Below are positions 17,121 through 25,989 of a DNA stretch of 64,000 nucleotides, piece by piece. Within the stretch, counting starts at the first letter, position 1. Each line of letters begins with the position of its first letter. The notes below the pieces were generated by a model. It saw nothing but the letters and a program-made list of their open reading frames with translations, was not told the origin of the DNA and did not search any database. The position numbers and the translations under genes were made by a program. Origin of the DNA: JACPDH01 sp041671505 (GTDB lineage: Bacteria > Acidobacteriota > Thermoanaerobaculia > Gp7-AA8); assembly GCA_041671505.1 (NCBI GenBank), contig JBAZBK010000019.1, positions 1 to 64,000 of the forward strand, in the 5' to 3' direction.

Positions 17121-18434
17121 ATGGCGAAGATTCGCGTCATCGGAGGGGGCCTCGCGGGATGCGAATGCGCGTTCGGCCTCGCCCGGCGCGGGCACGAGGT
17201 CGAGCTCATCGAGATGCGCCCCGACGTGCCGACGGCCGCACATTCCGGCGGCGGCCTCGCGGAGCTGGTCTGCTCGAACTCCTTCCGCTCCGACTCGGAG
17301 ACGAACGCCGTCGGCCTGCTCAAGCGGGAGATGGAGCTGATGGGCTCGCTGGTCATGCGTATCGGCGCCGGCGCGCGGGTGCCGGCAGGCGACGCCTTCG
17401 CCGTCGATCGCGAACGATTCTCGGCGGCGATGACCGAGGCGATCGAGGCGGAACCGCGCATCACGCTGCGCCGCGAGGAAGTGCGCTCGCTCGACCGGGG
17501 CGATGCCGACTACCTCGTGGTCGCGACCGGCCCTCTGACCAGCGGGGCGCTGTTCGACGCGATCGGCGCGCGGTTAGGCCAGGACGGGCTCTACTTCTAC
17601 GATGCGATCGCGCCGATCCTCGCCGCCGACTCGCTCGACATGTCGAAGCTCTACTGGAAGTCGCGGTGGGGCAAGGGAGACGGCAGCGACTACCTCAATG
17701 CCGCGATGACCCAGCCGGAGTATCTCGAGTTCCTCGCCGCGCTTCGCGGCGCCGAGGTCTATCCGTTCCACGATTTCGAGAACGCCGCGCACTTCGAGGG
17801 GTGCCTCCCGATCGAGGAGATGGCCTCCCGCGGCGACGACACCCTTCGCTACGGGCCGATGAAGCCCGTCGGCCTCGACCACCCGGTCACCGGGGAGCGG
17901 CCTTACGCCGTCGTCCAGCTGCGGAAGGAAGATCTCTCCGACGACTATTTCAACATCGTCGGCTTCCAGACGAAGATGAAGATCCCCGAGCAGAAGCGCG
18001 TGCTCCAGATGATCCCGGGGCTGGAGAACTGCGTGGCGGCGCGCTGGGGCTCGATGCACCGGAACACCTTTATCAACGGCCCGCGTCACCTCACGAGCGC
18101 GTTTCACCTCAAGGACGACGCGCGGCTCTTCTTCGCCGGACAGATCACCGGCGTGGAGGGATACATCGAGTCGGCCGCGGTCGGGTTGCTCGTCGCGCGC
18201 TACGTCGACGAGCTCGAGCAGAGCGGCGGGGTCGCGCCGCTCCCGTACCACACCGCTCTCGGCGCGCTGGGACGGCACGTGGCGGAATCGTCCCCGGAGC
18301 GTTATCAGCCGTCGAACGTGACCTGGGGGCTCATCGAAGACCGCATCGGGAAGGTGCGGATGAAAAAGGAAGTGCGCCGGCAGAAGCAGGCCGAGATCGC
18401 GCTCGCGGAGATCGGATCTCTAACGGGGCGATAG
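17121..18434 (+). CDS. trmFO: Folate/FAD-dependent tRNA (uracil-54) methyltransferase
   Basis: Makes ribothymidine 54 in the T loop of tRNA with methylenetetrahydrofolate as carbon donor and FADH2 as reductant. 437 residues, normal length. The FAD loop IGGGLAGCECAFGLARRG starts the protein; the catalytic-region cysteine is Cys51 in LVCSNSFRSD; the conserved ARWGSMHRNTFIN and GQITGVEGYIESAAVG segments follow. Lies directly after the DUF3467 gene. Its TAG stop overlaps a GC hairpin at 18434. Confidence 0.97.
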   Translation: MAKIRVIGGGLAGCECAFGLARRGHEVELIEMRPDVPTAAHSGGGLAELVCSNSFRSDSETNAVGLLKREMELMGSLVMRIGAGARVPAGDAFAVDRERFSAAMTEAIEAEPRITLRREEVRSLDRGDADYLVVATGPLTSGALFDAIGARLGQDGLYFYDAIAPILAADSLDMSKLYWKSRWGKGDGSDYLNAAMTQPEYLEFLAALRGAEVYPFHDFENAAHFEGCLPIEEMASRGDDTLRYGPMKPVGLDHPVTGERPYAVVQLRKEDLSDDYFNIVGFQTKMKIPEQKRVLQMIPGLENCVAARWGSMHRNTFINGPRHLTSAFHLKDDARLFFAGQITGVEGYIESAAVGLLVARYVDELEQSGGVAPLPYHTALGALGRHVAESSPERYQPSNVTWGLIEDRIGKVRMKKEVRRQKQAEIALAEIGSLTGR

Positions 18435-18474
18435 TGGCGACGGCCGCCGGCCGTCGCGCGGAGGCCTCCGCCAC
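18434..18474. repeat. GC hairpin, copy 2 (GTGGCGACGGCC family)
   Basis: GTGGCGACGGCCGCCGGCCG continues into GTCGCGCGGAGGCCTCCGCCAC: outer ends GTGGCG/CGCCAC and two internal palindromes. It starts on the last G of the trmFO TAG stop, exactly as copy 1 does at lolA, and fills the gap between convergent trmFO and the NUDIX gene. Confidence 0.7.
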
Positions 18475-18482
18475 GAAGTGGC

Positions 18483-18962
18483 CTAACTTGGTCCCTGCGA
18501 TCCTGTCTCGCCTCTCGACGGCTCCGTCGCCGCGCTCCACGCGGCGCCGACCATCGAGAGGATCCGCTTCTCCGACTCGAAGCTGGCGCGCCCGATCGCC
18601 TCGCCGAGCTCGACCCATTCGCAGTCGTCCACCTCGGAAAGCTGCGGGCGCATCTCCCCGCCTGCGTAGCGCATCAGGTAGAAGTCGACTTCCTTACGGA
18701 TCAGCTTGTCGTTCGCGCGGAAGAAATACTCGATCCGGTCGAGGAGCGCGATGATCTCGCCGCTCAGCCCCGTCTCTTCCCACACTTCACGGAGCGCCGC
18801 CTGCTGCGTCGTCTCGTCGCCGGTCGGCGCTCCCTTCGGCAGGCCCCAGCGAGAGCGGCCGCGGGTCGCGATCATCGCGACCTCGACCTTACCGCCTTCT
18901 TCACGGACGACTACGCCACCCGCGGAGTGCGCCTGAACCGCCTGCCGCTTCGCTTTGTTCAC
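18483..18962 (-). CDS. NUDIX hydrolase
   Basis: 159-residue pyrophosphohydrolase. The NUDIX box is complete: Gly of GAPTGDE, then REVWEETGL, giving the G-x5-E-x7-RE-x2-EE-x-G spacing. The N terminus is KRQAVQAHSAGGVVVRE, typical of (di)nucleoside-polyphosphate or NTP-cleaning NUDIX proteins; the segment RSRWGLPKG matches the subgroup near Ap4A/8-oxo hydrolases. The substrate cannot be fixed from sequence. Convergent with trmFO and divergent from the membrane protein at 19100. Confidence 0.92.
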   Translation of the reverse strand: MNKAKRQAVQAHSAGGVVVREEGGKVEVAMIATRGRSRWGLPKGAPTGDETTQQAALREVWEETGLSGEIIALLDRIEYFFRANDKLIRKEVDFYLMRYAGGEMRPQLSEVDDCEWVELGEAIGRASFESEKRILSMVGAAWSAATEPSRGETGSQGPS

Positions 18963-19099
18963 CTGTCCCCGATTCTATCGCACGGTTGTGGCGCCACGAC
19001 CGCCGAGTGTGTAATCGACGCCCTCACGCATGATTTCGAGTTAACATACCTTCAACAGAGTTCACACTCGCAAGTCTCGAACACAAGGAGGCTTCGTCC

Positions 19100-19549
19100 A
19101 TGTCAGAAATCCCCCTCTGGGCAACAGCGCTCGGCGTCGTCGTCGCCGTCGTCCTCGTCTTTCTTCTCCTCCGGGTCGTGAGCCACGACAAGATCGAGGC
19201 AATCCTCAAGAAGCGGCGCCCGAGCTCGCTGCTGGCAACACCCGCCGAATTCGTCGAAGGACCGACGCACGTCGAAGTGGCGCTCACGCTCGACGCGCAG
19301 CAGCTCCGCTACGAGAACCCCGACATGCAGGCGTATCTCGACTTGAAGAACCTCGAAGAGGTCGAGTACGACGATGACCTCATGACCGGCGGCCGCAAAG
19401 TGGAAGGCGAGGTGCTGCGCATCCGCTCCCACGGCCATACCTTCGAATTCGTCATCTCGAAGACCTATGCCGGGCAGTGGAAGCAGAAACTGCCGAAGCA
19501 CCGCCTGGACGACCCGGGACAGATCCACGCCGCCAGCGCGACCAGCTGA
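19100..19549 (+). CDS. Small membrane-anchored protein of unknown function
   Basis: 149 residues. AAGGAGG precedes the ATG at about 10 bases. One N-terminal helix (LWATALGVVVAVVLVFLLLR) is followed by a cytoplasmic or periplasmic domain with TPAEFVEGPTHVEVALTLDA and a later beta-rich part (EGEVLRIRSHGHTFEFVISK). I do not recognise the family. Single gene between a divergent NUDIX gene and the tRNA cluster promoter. Confidence 0.75.
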   Translation: MSEIPLWATALGVVVAVVLVFLLLRVVSHDKIEAILKKRRPSSLLATPAEFVEGPTHVEVALTLDAQQLRYENPDMQAYLDLKNLEEVEYDDDLMTGGRKVEGEVLRIRSHGHTFEFVISKTYAGQWKQKLPKHRLDDPGQIHAASATS

Positions 19550-19588
19550 GGCCGGAATGCCCTCGGGATCGGGCCTGTTCGACTTGGT

Positions 19589-19617
19589 TTGACAAGGCGT
19601 CGGGGGGCGGCTATCGT
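19589..19617 (+). promoter_or_regulatory. Sigma-70-type promoter of the tRNA cluster
   Basis: A perfect -35 TTGACA (19589-19594), 17-bp spacer and -10 TATCGT (19612-19617) lie 29 bp before tRNA-Pro(TGG). This is the best promoter match seen in the window. Confidence 0.65.
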
Positions 19618-19645
19618 TGCCGCCTTCTGCGGCGTCCCGTTCGAT

Positions 19646-19722
<77 letters not shown>

Positions 19723-19772
19723 TCTTCCTCGAAGGGTGGCATCGAGCCGGCGCCTCGCAGAAGACCTCGTAT

Positions 19773-19850
19773 GGTGGGTGTAGTTCAGTCGGTTAGAACG
19801 CTGGATTGTGGATCCAGAGGTCGAGGGTTCGAACCCCTCCACCCACCCCA
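19773..19850 (+). tRNA. tRNA-His (anticodon GTG)
   Basis: Acceptor GTGGGTG/CACCCAC plus an encoded G at position -1 facing C73, the histidine identity pair. Anticodon loop TTGTGGA (GTG), T arm GAGGG-TTCGAAC-CCCTC, encoded CCA. Confidence 0.97.
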
Positions 19851-19909
19851 TCGAGCCCAGTGCTGAGTCCCTCAGTTGCTGAGTGCTCCGCGAATCCTTC
19901 AGCCGTTTT

Positions 19910-19986
19910 CAGCCCGTAGCTCAGCTGGATAGAGCAACAGCCTTCTAAGCTGTGGGTCCCGGGTTCGAGTCCCGGCGGGCTGACCA
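19910..19986 (+). tRNA. tRNA-Arg (anticodon TCT)
   Basis: Acceptor CAGCCCG/CGGGCTG, anticodon stem ACAGC/GCTGT around CTTCTAA (anticodon TCT), T arm CCGGG-TTCGAGT-CCCGG, encoded CCA. The gap before it (19851-19909) carries AGTGCTGAG-type words in both orientations, a possible small relative of the intergenic repeats. Confidence 0.97.
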
Positions 19987-20228
19987 GTTCTTCTCGCGAA
20001 CCGGAGCCCTCGCCGCGGCGCCCCGAACCCTCTCCCGTCTCCTTCCTCCGAGGACGAACCTCAGCCTTCCGCATCCCCGGCACTCCATTCCTGACTCCGT
20101 GTGTCACCCGTCACGGCCCGCTATGTTTCGGGCCACTAGAGTGCGTCTGACGCTCCGGAAGAATGGGGCCGGACAACACCCGTTTCCGCATCCGCGGAAA
20201 CCAAAATCATTCCCCGAAAGGCGGTTCC

Positions 20229-21515
20229 ATGGCTAGCGCTTCCCACAATGCCTTCGAGACGGCACAGAAACAGTTCGACAATGCTGCCGAGATTCTCGGT
20301 CTCGACCAGGCGACCCGCGACCTGCTGCGCACTCCGATGCGCGAGTTTCACTTCAGCATCCCGGTACGGATGGACGACGGCTCCGTCCAGATCTTCAAAG
20401 GCTTCCGCGTGCAGCACAACGACTCCCGCGGCCCCGGCAAAGGCGGTATCCGCTTCCACCCGCTCGAGACGGTCGACACCGTCCGCGCTCTCGCGATGTG
20501 GATGACCTGGAAATGCGCGGTCGTCGACATTCCGCTCGGCGGCGCAAAGGGAGGCGTGATCTGCGACCCGCACAATCTCACCCCGCGTGAGACCGAGCAG
20601 GTCTGCCGCGGCTGGGTGCGCCAACTGGCCCGCAACGTCGGCCCCGTGCAGGATGTCCCCGCCCCCGACGTGATGACCAACCCGCAGAACATGCTCTGGA
20701 TGCTCGACGAGTTCGAGACGATCCATGGCGGCAAGTACCCAGGCTTCATCACCGGCAAGCCGCTCGGCATTGGCGGCTCGCAGGGGCGCACCGAGGCGAC
20801 CGGCTACGGCGTCGTCTACACCCTTCGCGAAGCGCTCAAGGGGATGAAGATCGACATCGCGACGACCGTCACGAGCGTCCAGGGCTTCGGCAACGTTTCG
20901 CAGTACGCAGTCGAGCTTCTCAACAAGATGGGCGGCAAGGTTCTCTGCGTCTCGAGCTGGGACAACACCGAGAAAAAGGCCTTCACCTTCCGCAAGGCTT
21001 CGGGCGTGCTGTTCCATGAGCTGAAGAGCATCACCGACCCGTTCGGCGGGATCAGCCAGTCGAAGGCCAAAGAGCTCGGCTACGAGATTCTCCCGGGCGA
21101 TGCGTGGATCGAGCAGGACGTCGACATCCTGATCCCCGCCGCGATGGAGCACCAGATCACCAAGGACAACGTTCCGAAGATCTCCAAGCGGGTGAAGATC
21201 ATCGTCGAAGGCGCCAACGGGCCGACGACCACCGAGGCCGACGAGCTGATCAAGGCGCGCGGGATCTTCCTGATCCCCGACTTCCTCGCCAACGCCGGCG
21301 GCGTGACCTGCTCCTACTTCGAGCAGGTGCAGTGCAACATGAACTACTTCTGGGAGAAGGACGAGGTTCTCAGCAAGCTCGACACGAAGATGACCGCGGC
21401 GTTCCACGCGGTCCACGACATGTCGAAGAAGCGGAACGTCTACATGCGCGACGCCGCGTATCTCATCGCCGTGAGCCGCGTGGCGCAGGCGTGCCGCGAT
21501 CGCGGCTGGGTCTAG
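20229..21515 (+). CDS. gdhA: Glu/Leu/Phe/Val family dehydrogenase, probably glutamate dehydrogenase
   Basis: Interconverts glutamate and 2-oxoglutarate with release or fixation of ammonia. 428 residues from the ATG at 20229, with AAAGGCGG upstream; this is the typical size of hexameric NAD-type GDH (about 420-450). Substrate-site lysines lie in GKGGIRFHP and in MTWKCAVVDIPLGGAKGGV. The Rossmann part has VQGFGNVSQYAVELL, followed by FLANAGGVTCSYFEQVQ. These motifs fit GdhA better than leucine or valine dehydrogenases, which are shorter. Followed by a clear intrinsic terminator, so it is monocistronic on that side. Confidence 0.92.
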   Translation: MASASHNAFETAQKQFDNAAEILGLDQATRDLLRTPMREFHFSIPVRMDDGSVQIFKGFRVQHNDSRGPGKGGIRFHPLETVDTVRALAMWMTWKCAVVDIPLGGAKGGVICDPHNLTPRETEQVCRGWVRQLARNVGPVQDVPAPDVMTNPQNMLWMLDEFETIHGGKYPGFITGKPLGIGGSQGRTEATGYGVVYTLREALKGMKIDIATTVTSVQGFGNVSQYAVELLNKMGGKVLCVSSWDNTEKKAFTFRKASGVLFHELKSITDPFGGISQSKAKELGYEILPGDAWIEQDVDILIPAAMEHQITKDNVPKISKRVKIIVEGANGPTTTEADELIKARGIFLIPDFLANAGGVTCSYFEQVQCNMNYFWEKDEVLSKLDTKMTAAFHAVHDMSKKRNVYMRDAAYLIAVSRVAQACRDRGWV

Positions 21516-21536
21516 GCCAGCGTCATCGATTCCACG

Positions 21537-21579
21537 ACGACCCTCTTCGCGCCCGGCGCGGAGAGGGTCGTGTTTCTTT
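21537..21579 (+). terminator. Rho-independent terminator of gdhA
   Basis: The 9-bp stem ACGACCCTC/GAGGGTCGT with an inner GC-rich loop (CGCGCCCGGCGCG, itself partly paired) is followed by GTTTCTTT. It begins 22 bp after the gdhA stop. Confidence 0.85.
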
Positions 21580-21691
21580 GCGGGAGGCGGGCGCACCTCC
21601 GCCGTTTCAAATCGCCGCGCCAGGCTTCACCATGGGTGCAGAATGTCGGCGTGACGGCCGGGCGATCGGCCCCGCCAGCCAAAGGTGATCG

Positions 21692-24600
21692 ATGCAGGAG
21701 CATGAAAAGAAGCTCGATGCGCTGACGATCGCGCTCCGGGAACGCGCCAAGGAGCTGAACTGCCTTTACGCGATCGAAGAGCTCTTCAGCCGCCCCGGCA
21801 TGACCCTGCCGCAGATCATGGACGGCGCCGCCCGCGCCATTCCTCCCGGCTGGCAGTTCCCCGAGGTTTGTGAGGCGCGCGTTCGCTACGGCGAGCTCGA
21901 GTTCTCGACGCGAGGATTTCGCGACACACCCTGGACGATGACTGCGGACCTCCGCGTGGAGGAGAGCGTCGTCGGCCACGTCGACGTCTGCTACACCGAA
22001 GCGCGGCCTGCAGCCGACGACGGGCCGTTCCTCAAGGAGGAGCGGAGACTCATCGAGACGATCGCCGGCCGGCTCGAGCGGCAGATTCTTCACGAGAAGC
22101 TCCGCGTCGTTTTCGAGGACGAGCACCGGCGCAGCGTCGCGGGCGTCGAGTGGCGGGTGATTCTCGACCTCCTCCGCCGCACCGACCCGAAGCTTCTCAC
22201 GCGCATCACCAGGAAGATGCTCAATCACCTCGCCTGGTCGGGAGTCCCGGAAGCGAACACGATCATCGAGGGATTCAGCGCGTCGCTGCGCGTGGCGAAC
22301 GACGGTTCGCTTCTCGATGAGAATCGTCCCGTCATCATCACCTCGCGACAGGACCTCCTCGCGCAGACCGAGCGCATCTTCACGATCGCGAGCGGGCAGA
22401 TGTCGGAGGCGGAGATCCTGGGGAACATCCAGCGGTGGATCAAGGAAGACCGCTCCGGCTTTCTCGTCCGCATCCTCGAAAACCCGCAGTCGACCCTCGG
22501 CGAGATCACCAGCTCGATCGAGCGATTCCATCATCTCGCCTCGCAGGGGCTCGAGCTCTCCTTCCCGCGCGAGCGCGCGTTCCGCGTCTCGCTGATCAGG
22601 CGCCTGCTCAGCGACGACTCGACCTTCATCGGCATCGCCAAGCGCTTCATCGACGTCAACGACTTCTACGAGCTGTTGCGCCGCGTCATCCATCCGACCG
22701 GGAGCCACGGAAAGTTAGGCGGCAAGGCCGCCGGCCTCTTCCTCGCCTCGCAGGTGCTCAAGGCGGTCGGAAAGAACAACCCCCTCCTCAGTGGCGTGAG
22801 AACGCCGAAGACCTGGTACCTGACGAGCGACAGCATCCTCAATTTCATCGAGACGAACGACCTCGAGGAGATCGTCGAGCAGAAATACGAGGACATCGGG
22901 CACGTCAGGCAGGAGTACCCGTACATCGTCCACGTCTTCAGGAACTCCCCGCTTCCGCCGGAGATCATCAACGGTCTCTCCGTGGCGCTCGACGACTTCG
23001 GCGACTCGCCGCTGATCGTCCGGAGCTCGAGCCTGCTCGAGGACCGGATCGGCGCGTCGTTCGCCGGGATGTACAAGAGCCTCTTCATCGCGAACCAGGG
23101 ATCGAAACGCGAGCGGCTCGTCTCGCTCATGGATGCGATCACCGAGGTCTTTGCGTCGACGTTCGGGCCCGACCCGATCGAATACCGCTCCGAGCACGGG
23201 CTCGTCGACTTCCACGAAGAGATGGGGGTGCTCATTCAGGAGGTCGCCGGGACGCGCGTCGGCAAGTACTTCATGCCCGCCTTCTCCGGCGTCGCCTTCA
23301 GCAGCAACGAGTTCCGCTGGTCGCGAAGGATCAGGCGCGAGGACGGGCTCCTGCGGATGGTGCCGGGCCTCGGCACGCGCGCCGTCGACAGAATGAGCGA
23401 CGACTACCCGATCCTCGTCGCGCCGGGACAGCCGACGCTGCGCGTAAACGTCACGACCGACGAGCAGGTGCGCTACTCGCCGCGCAAGGTCGACGTCATC
23501 AACCTCGAGACCAATCAGCTCGAGACCGTCGACGTCGGCGACCTGATGCGCGAGTGCGGAAACGACTACCCGCTCACGCAGCAGCTCGTCTCGATCCTTC
23601 GCGACGACCGCCTGCAGCCGGTCACGGGGCTCGGCTTCGACCCGGAGCACGACCACGTGGTGATGACGTTCGACGGGCTCATATCGCGGACACCGTTCGT
23701 CGAGCAGATCCGGACGATCACCGAGGCGCTCCAGGCGGAGTTCCACATGCCGGTCGACATCGAGTTCGCGCACGATGGCAAGGATCTCTACCTCGTTCAG
23801 TGCCGGCCTCAGAGCTACGGCTCGGAGTCGCAACCGGCGACGATCCCGCACGACCTCGATCCCGATCGCGTCGTCTTCACGGCGAATCGCTACGTCTCCA
23901 ACGGCAGCGTCGCCGGCATCACCCACATCGTCTACGTCGACCCGCTGCGGTACGGGGAATTGACCGAGCGACACGACCTGCTCAGCGTCGGCCGCGCCGT
24001 CAGCAGGCTCAACGAGATCCTGCCGAAGCGGCAGTTCATCCTCATGGGTCCCGGCCGCTGGGGGAGCCGCGGCGACATCAAGTTAGGCGTGAGCGTCACC
24101 TACTCGGACATCAACGCTTCGGCGATGCTGCTCGAGATCGCGCGCAAGCAGAAGGACTACGTCCCCGAGCTCTCGTTCGGGACGCATTTCTTCCAGGACC
24201 TCGTCGAAGCGTCGATCCGCTACCTGCCGCTCTACCCCGACGAGAAGGGAATCGTCTTCAACGAGGAGTTCCTCACGCAGTCCGAGAACATCTTCGCGAG
24301 TCTCCTGCCTGAGTTCGAGCACCTTGCCGGGACGATCCGCGTCATCGACGTGCCGCGCGCGACGGGAGGCCTGACACTCCAGGTCCTGATGAACGGAGAG
24401 ACCGACGAAGCTGTGGCATTCCTCTCGGACGCGCCCGAAGGAGGCGTCGATTTCAGCCCGGTCAAGCGCGGAGACGGGATCGCGCACGGCGACGAGGGAC
24501 ACTGGAAATGGCGGCTGCGCATGGTCGAGCGTCTCGCTTCCCTGCTCGACCCGAAGCGTTTCGGCGTGAAGGGGCTCTACCTCTTCGGCAGCACGAAGAA

Positions 24601-24871
24601 CGCGACCGCGGGCCCCGACAGCGACATCGACCTGCTCGTCCACGTCAACGGAACCGAGAGCCAGAAGCGCGATCTGCTCGCGTGGCTCGAGGGATGGAGC
24701 CAGAGCCTCGGAGAGATCAACTTCCTCCGGAGCGGGAGGCGGCTCGGCGGCCTGCTCGACGTCCACGTCGTCACCGACGAAGACGTAGCGATGCGAACCA
24801 GCTATGCCGCGAAGATCGGTGCGACGACTGACGCGGCGAAGCCGCTGCAGATGGGAACGCGGGTGAAGTAA
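21692..24871 (+). CDS. PEP-synthase-type ATP-binding protein with sensor-like N terminus and C-terminal nucleotidyltransferase
   Basis: 1059 residues, AAAGGTG before the ATG. Residues 1-150 look like a GAF-type sensor (ELNCLYAIEELFSRPGMTLP). Around 335-720 lies a PPDK_N / PEP-synthase nucleotide-binding domain: GKLGGKAAGLFLASQVL, SPLIVRSSSLLEDRIGASFA, and AHDGKDLYLVQCRPQ, the family's usual QxRP end. There is no phosphohistidine (TSH) swivel domain and no PEP barrel, so it is not a complete pyruvate phosphotransferase. Residues 960-1059 are a minimal nucleotidyltransferase with a perfect GS-x10-DxD motif (Gly966, Ser967, Asp978, Asp980). Possibly an ATP-grasp-like phosphotransferase with nucleotidylation control; function unproven. 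Confidence 0.85.
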   Translation: MQEHEKKLDALTIALRERAKELNCLYAIEELFSRPGMTLPQIMDGAARAIPPGWQFPEVCEARVRYGELEFSTRGFRDTPWTMTADLRVEESVVGHVDVCYTEARPAADDGPFLKEERRLIETIAGRLERQILHEKLRVVFEDEHRRSVAGVEWRVILDLLRRTDPKLLTRITRKMLNHLAWSGVPEANTIIEGFSASLRVANDGSLLDENRPVIITSRQDLLAQTERIFTIASGQMSEAEILGNIQRWIKEDRSGFLVRILENPQSTLGEITSSIERFHHLASQGLELSFPRERAFRVSLIRRLLSDDSTFIGIAKRFIDVNDFYELLRRVIHPTGSHGKLGGKAAGLFLASQVLKAVGKNNPLLSGVRTPKTWYLTSDSILNFIETNDLEEIVEQKYEDIGHVRQEYPYIVHVFRNSPLPPEIINGLSVALDDFGDSPLIVRSSSLLEDRIGASFAGMYKSLFIANQGSKRERLVSLMDAITEVFASTFGPDPIEYRSEHGLVDFHEEMGVLIQEVAGTRVGKYFMPAFSGVAFSSNEFRWSRRIRREDGLLRMVPGLGTRAVDRMSDDYPILVAPGQPTLRVNVTTDEQVRYSPRKVDVINLETNQLETVDVGDLMRECGNDYPLTQQLVSILRDDRLQPVTGLGFDPEHDHVVMTFDGLISRTPFVEQIRTITEALQAEFHMPVDIEFAHDGKDLYLVQCRPQSYGSESQPATIPHDLDPDRVVFTANRYVSNGSVAGITHIVYVDPLRYGELTERHDLLSVGRAVSRLNEILPKRQFILMGPGRWGSRGDIKLGVSVTYSDINASAMLLEIARKQKDYVPELSFGTHFFQDLVEASIRYLPLYPDEKGIVFNEEFLTQSENIFASLLPEFEHLAGTIRVIDVPRATGGLTLQVLMNGETDEAVAFLSDAPEGGVDFSPVKRGDGIAHGDEGHWKWRLRMVERLASLLDPKRFGVKGLYLFGSTKNATAGPDSDIDLLVHVNGTESQKRDLLAWLEGWSQSLGEINFLRSGRRLGGLLDVHVVTDEDVAMRTSYAAKIGATTDAAKPLQMGTRVK

Positions 24872-24872
24872 C

Positions 24873-25006
24873 AGGCGAGAGGCGAACGGCGAGAGGCGAT
24901 AAGTAGGCGAAAGACAGGTCGCGCGCCGTGGGCCGGCTGCCGAGAGGCGCTTCCAGTTTCGCTTTCCGGCCTACTCATCGCCGCTCGCCTTTCGCCTTTC
25001 GCCTCT
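24873..25006. repeat. Inverted repeat built of AGGCGA-type words
   Basis: The left arm (24873-24913) begins AGGCGAGAGGCGAACGGCGA and the right arm (24962-25006) is its complement, with only a few mismatches (GCCGCTCGCCTTTCGCCTTT). The spacer is 48 bp. The element starts one base after the stop codon of the preceding gene and ends 18 bp before the next ATG. A similar word set recurs at 51523-51667. Confidence 0.85.
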
Positions 25007-25023
25007 TGTGATAGAACGATCGA

Positions 25024-25986
25024 ATGCATTGTCCGAAGTGCGGTTTCGAGCAGGAGGCCGTGGCTGCCGAGTGCGGACGCTGCGGCGTGATTTTCGCGAA
25101 GTCGCAGCGCGCCGCTGAGCCGGACAGCGTCGCAGAAGCGCCGGATCGGCTGCCTTCTCGTCCGCACTACCGCCCCGAGTTCGTTCCCGCGCCGCCGGTG
25201 TTCGTCGACACGGTGGAAGACGGGCGGCTCGGGCGCGGTGAGCTGAAGATCCTCGCCTTCGGTTTCGTCTCGGCGGTCGTCGTCTACGCGCTCCCGTTTC
25301 TGCGATTCGTCTTCTCCGCGCTCGTCACACTGTTTCACGAGTTCGGACACGCCGTCGCGTCGTGGCTGCTCGGACACCCGGCGATCCCAGCGTTCGATTT
25401 CGTCTACGGCGGCGGCTTCACCCACATGGACAACTTCAAGCTGCCGATTGCGCTGGCAATCGGCGGCGGATGGGCGTGGCTCGCCTGGACGGTGCGCGGC
25501 AACAGGCGGACGCTCGTGCTGATTTGCGCGCTCGCGACTTTCTGGCTCGTTGCCGTCTCCTCGGAGTGGAGGCGCGAGATCGTGATCTCGGCGATGGGGC
25601 ACGGCGGCGAAGTGCTGCTCGCCGCGACCTTCTTCTACATGGCGCTTGCGAACGTCGGGTTCAAGCTGCCGGAGCTCGAGCGGCCGATCGCGGCATTCGC
25701 CGCGTTCTTCGTCGTCATTCACACGATTCACTTCGCGTGGAGGCTCCGGACCGACGTCGACTTTCTCGCCTGGTATCGCGAGGGCAAGGGCGGGGCGCTG
25801 ATGAACGACCTCGAGTCGGTCGCGCTCGACCTGCAGATCCACACGCCATTCCATCCTGGCATCGAGGGAGTGGCCGGGTGGCTGATCGTCGCGTCGCTCC
25901 TGCCATTCGCATTCGCGCTGCTCCTCTTCGTCAAGAGGAGCGAGGTGCAGAGGCTGGTGAGCTCGCTGCTGACGGTCGAGGAGTGA
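25024..25986 (+). CDS. Zinc-ribbon membrane protein of M50B metalloprotease type
   Basis: 320 residues. The N terminus is a four-cysteine zinc ribbon (Cys3, Cys6, Cys17, Cys20 in CPKCGFEQE...CGRCGVIF). After an acidic linker come several membrane helices from about residue 74. Inside the second is HEFGH (105-109), the HExxH zinc motif, in TLFHEFGHAVASWLLGHP, as in site-2-type M50B peptidases. A distant NPDG-like ligand is not obvious, so activity is uncertain. Its last helix (WLIVASLLPFAFALLLF) precedes a basic tail. Function probably membrane proteolysis or a degenerate relative; target unknown. Confidence 0.78.
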   Translation: MHCPKCGFEQEAVAAECGRCGVIFAKSQRAAEPDSVAEAPDRLPSRPHYRPEFVPAPPVFVDTVEDGRLGRGELKILAFGFVSAVVVYALPFLRFVFSALVTLFHEFGHAVASWLLGHPAIPAFDFVYGGGFTHMDNFKLPIALAIGGGWAWLAWTVRGNRRTLVLICALATFWLVAVSSEWRREIVISAMGHGGEVLLAATFFYMALANVGFKLPELERPIAAFAAFFVVIHTIHFAWRLRTDVDFLAWYREGKGGALMNDLESVALDLQIHTPFHPGIEGVAGWLIVASLLPFAFALLLFVKRSEVQRLVSSLLTVEE

Positions 25987-25989
25987 GGG

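Noticed and set aside
24401..24871. The nucleotidyltransferase as a separate downstream gene or an MNT/HEPN toxin-antitoxin unit
   Set aside because: It is in frame with the long upstream part with no stop or start in between, and no HEPN gene follows; so it is a domain of the fused protein.
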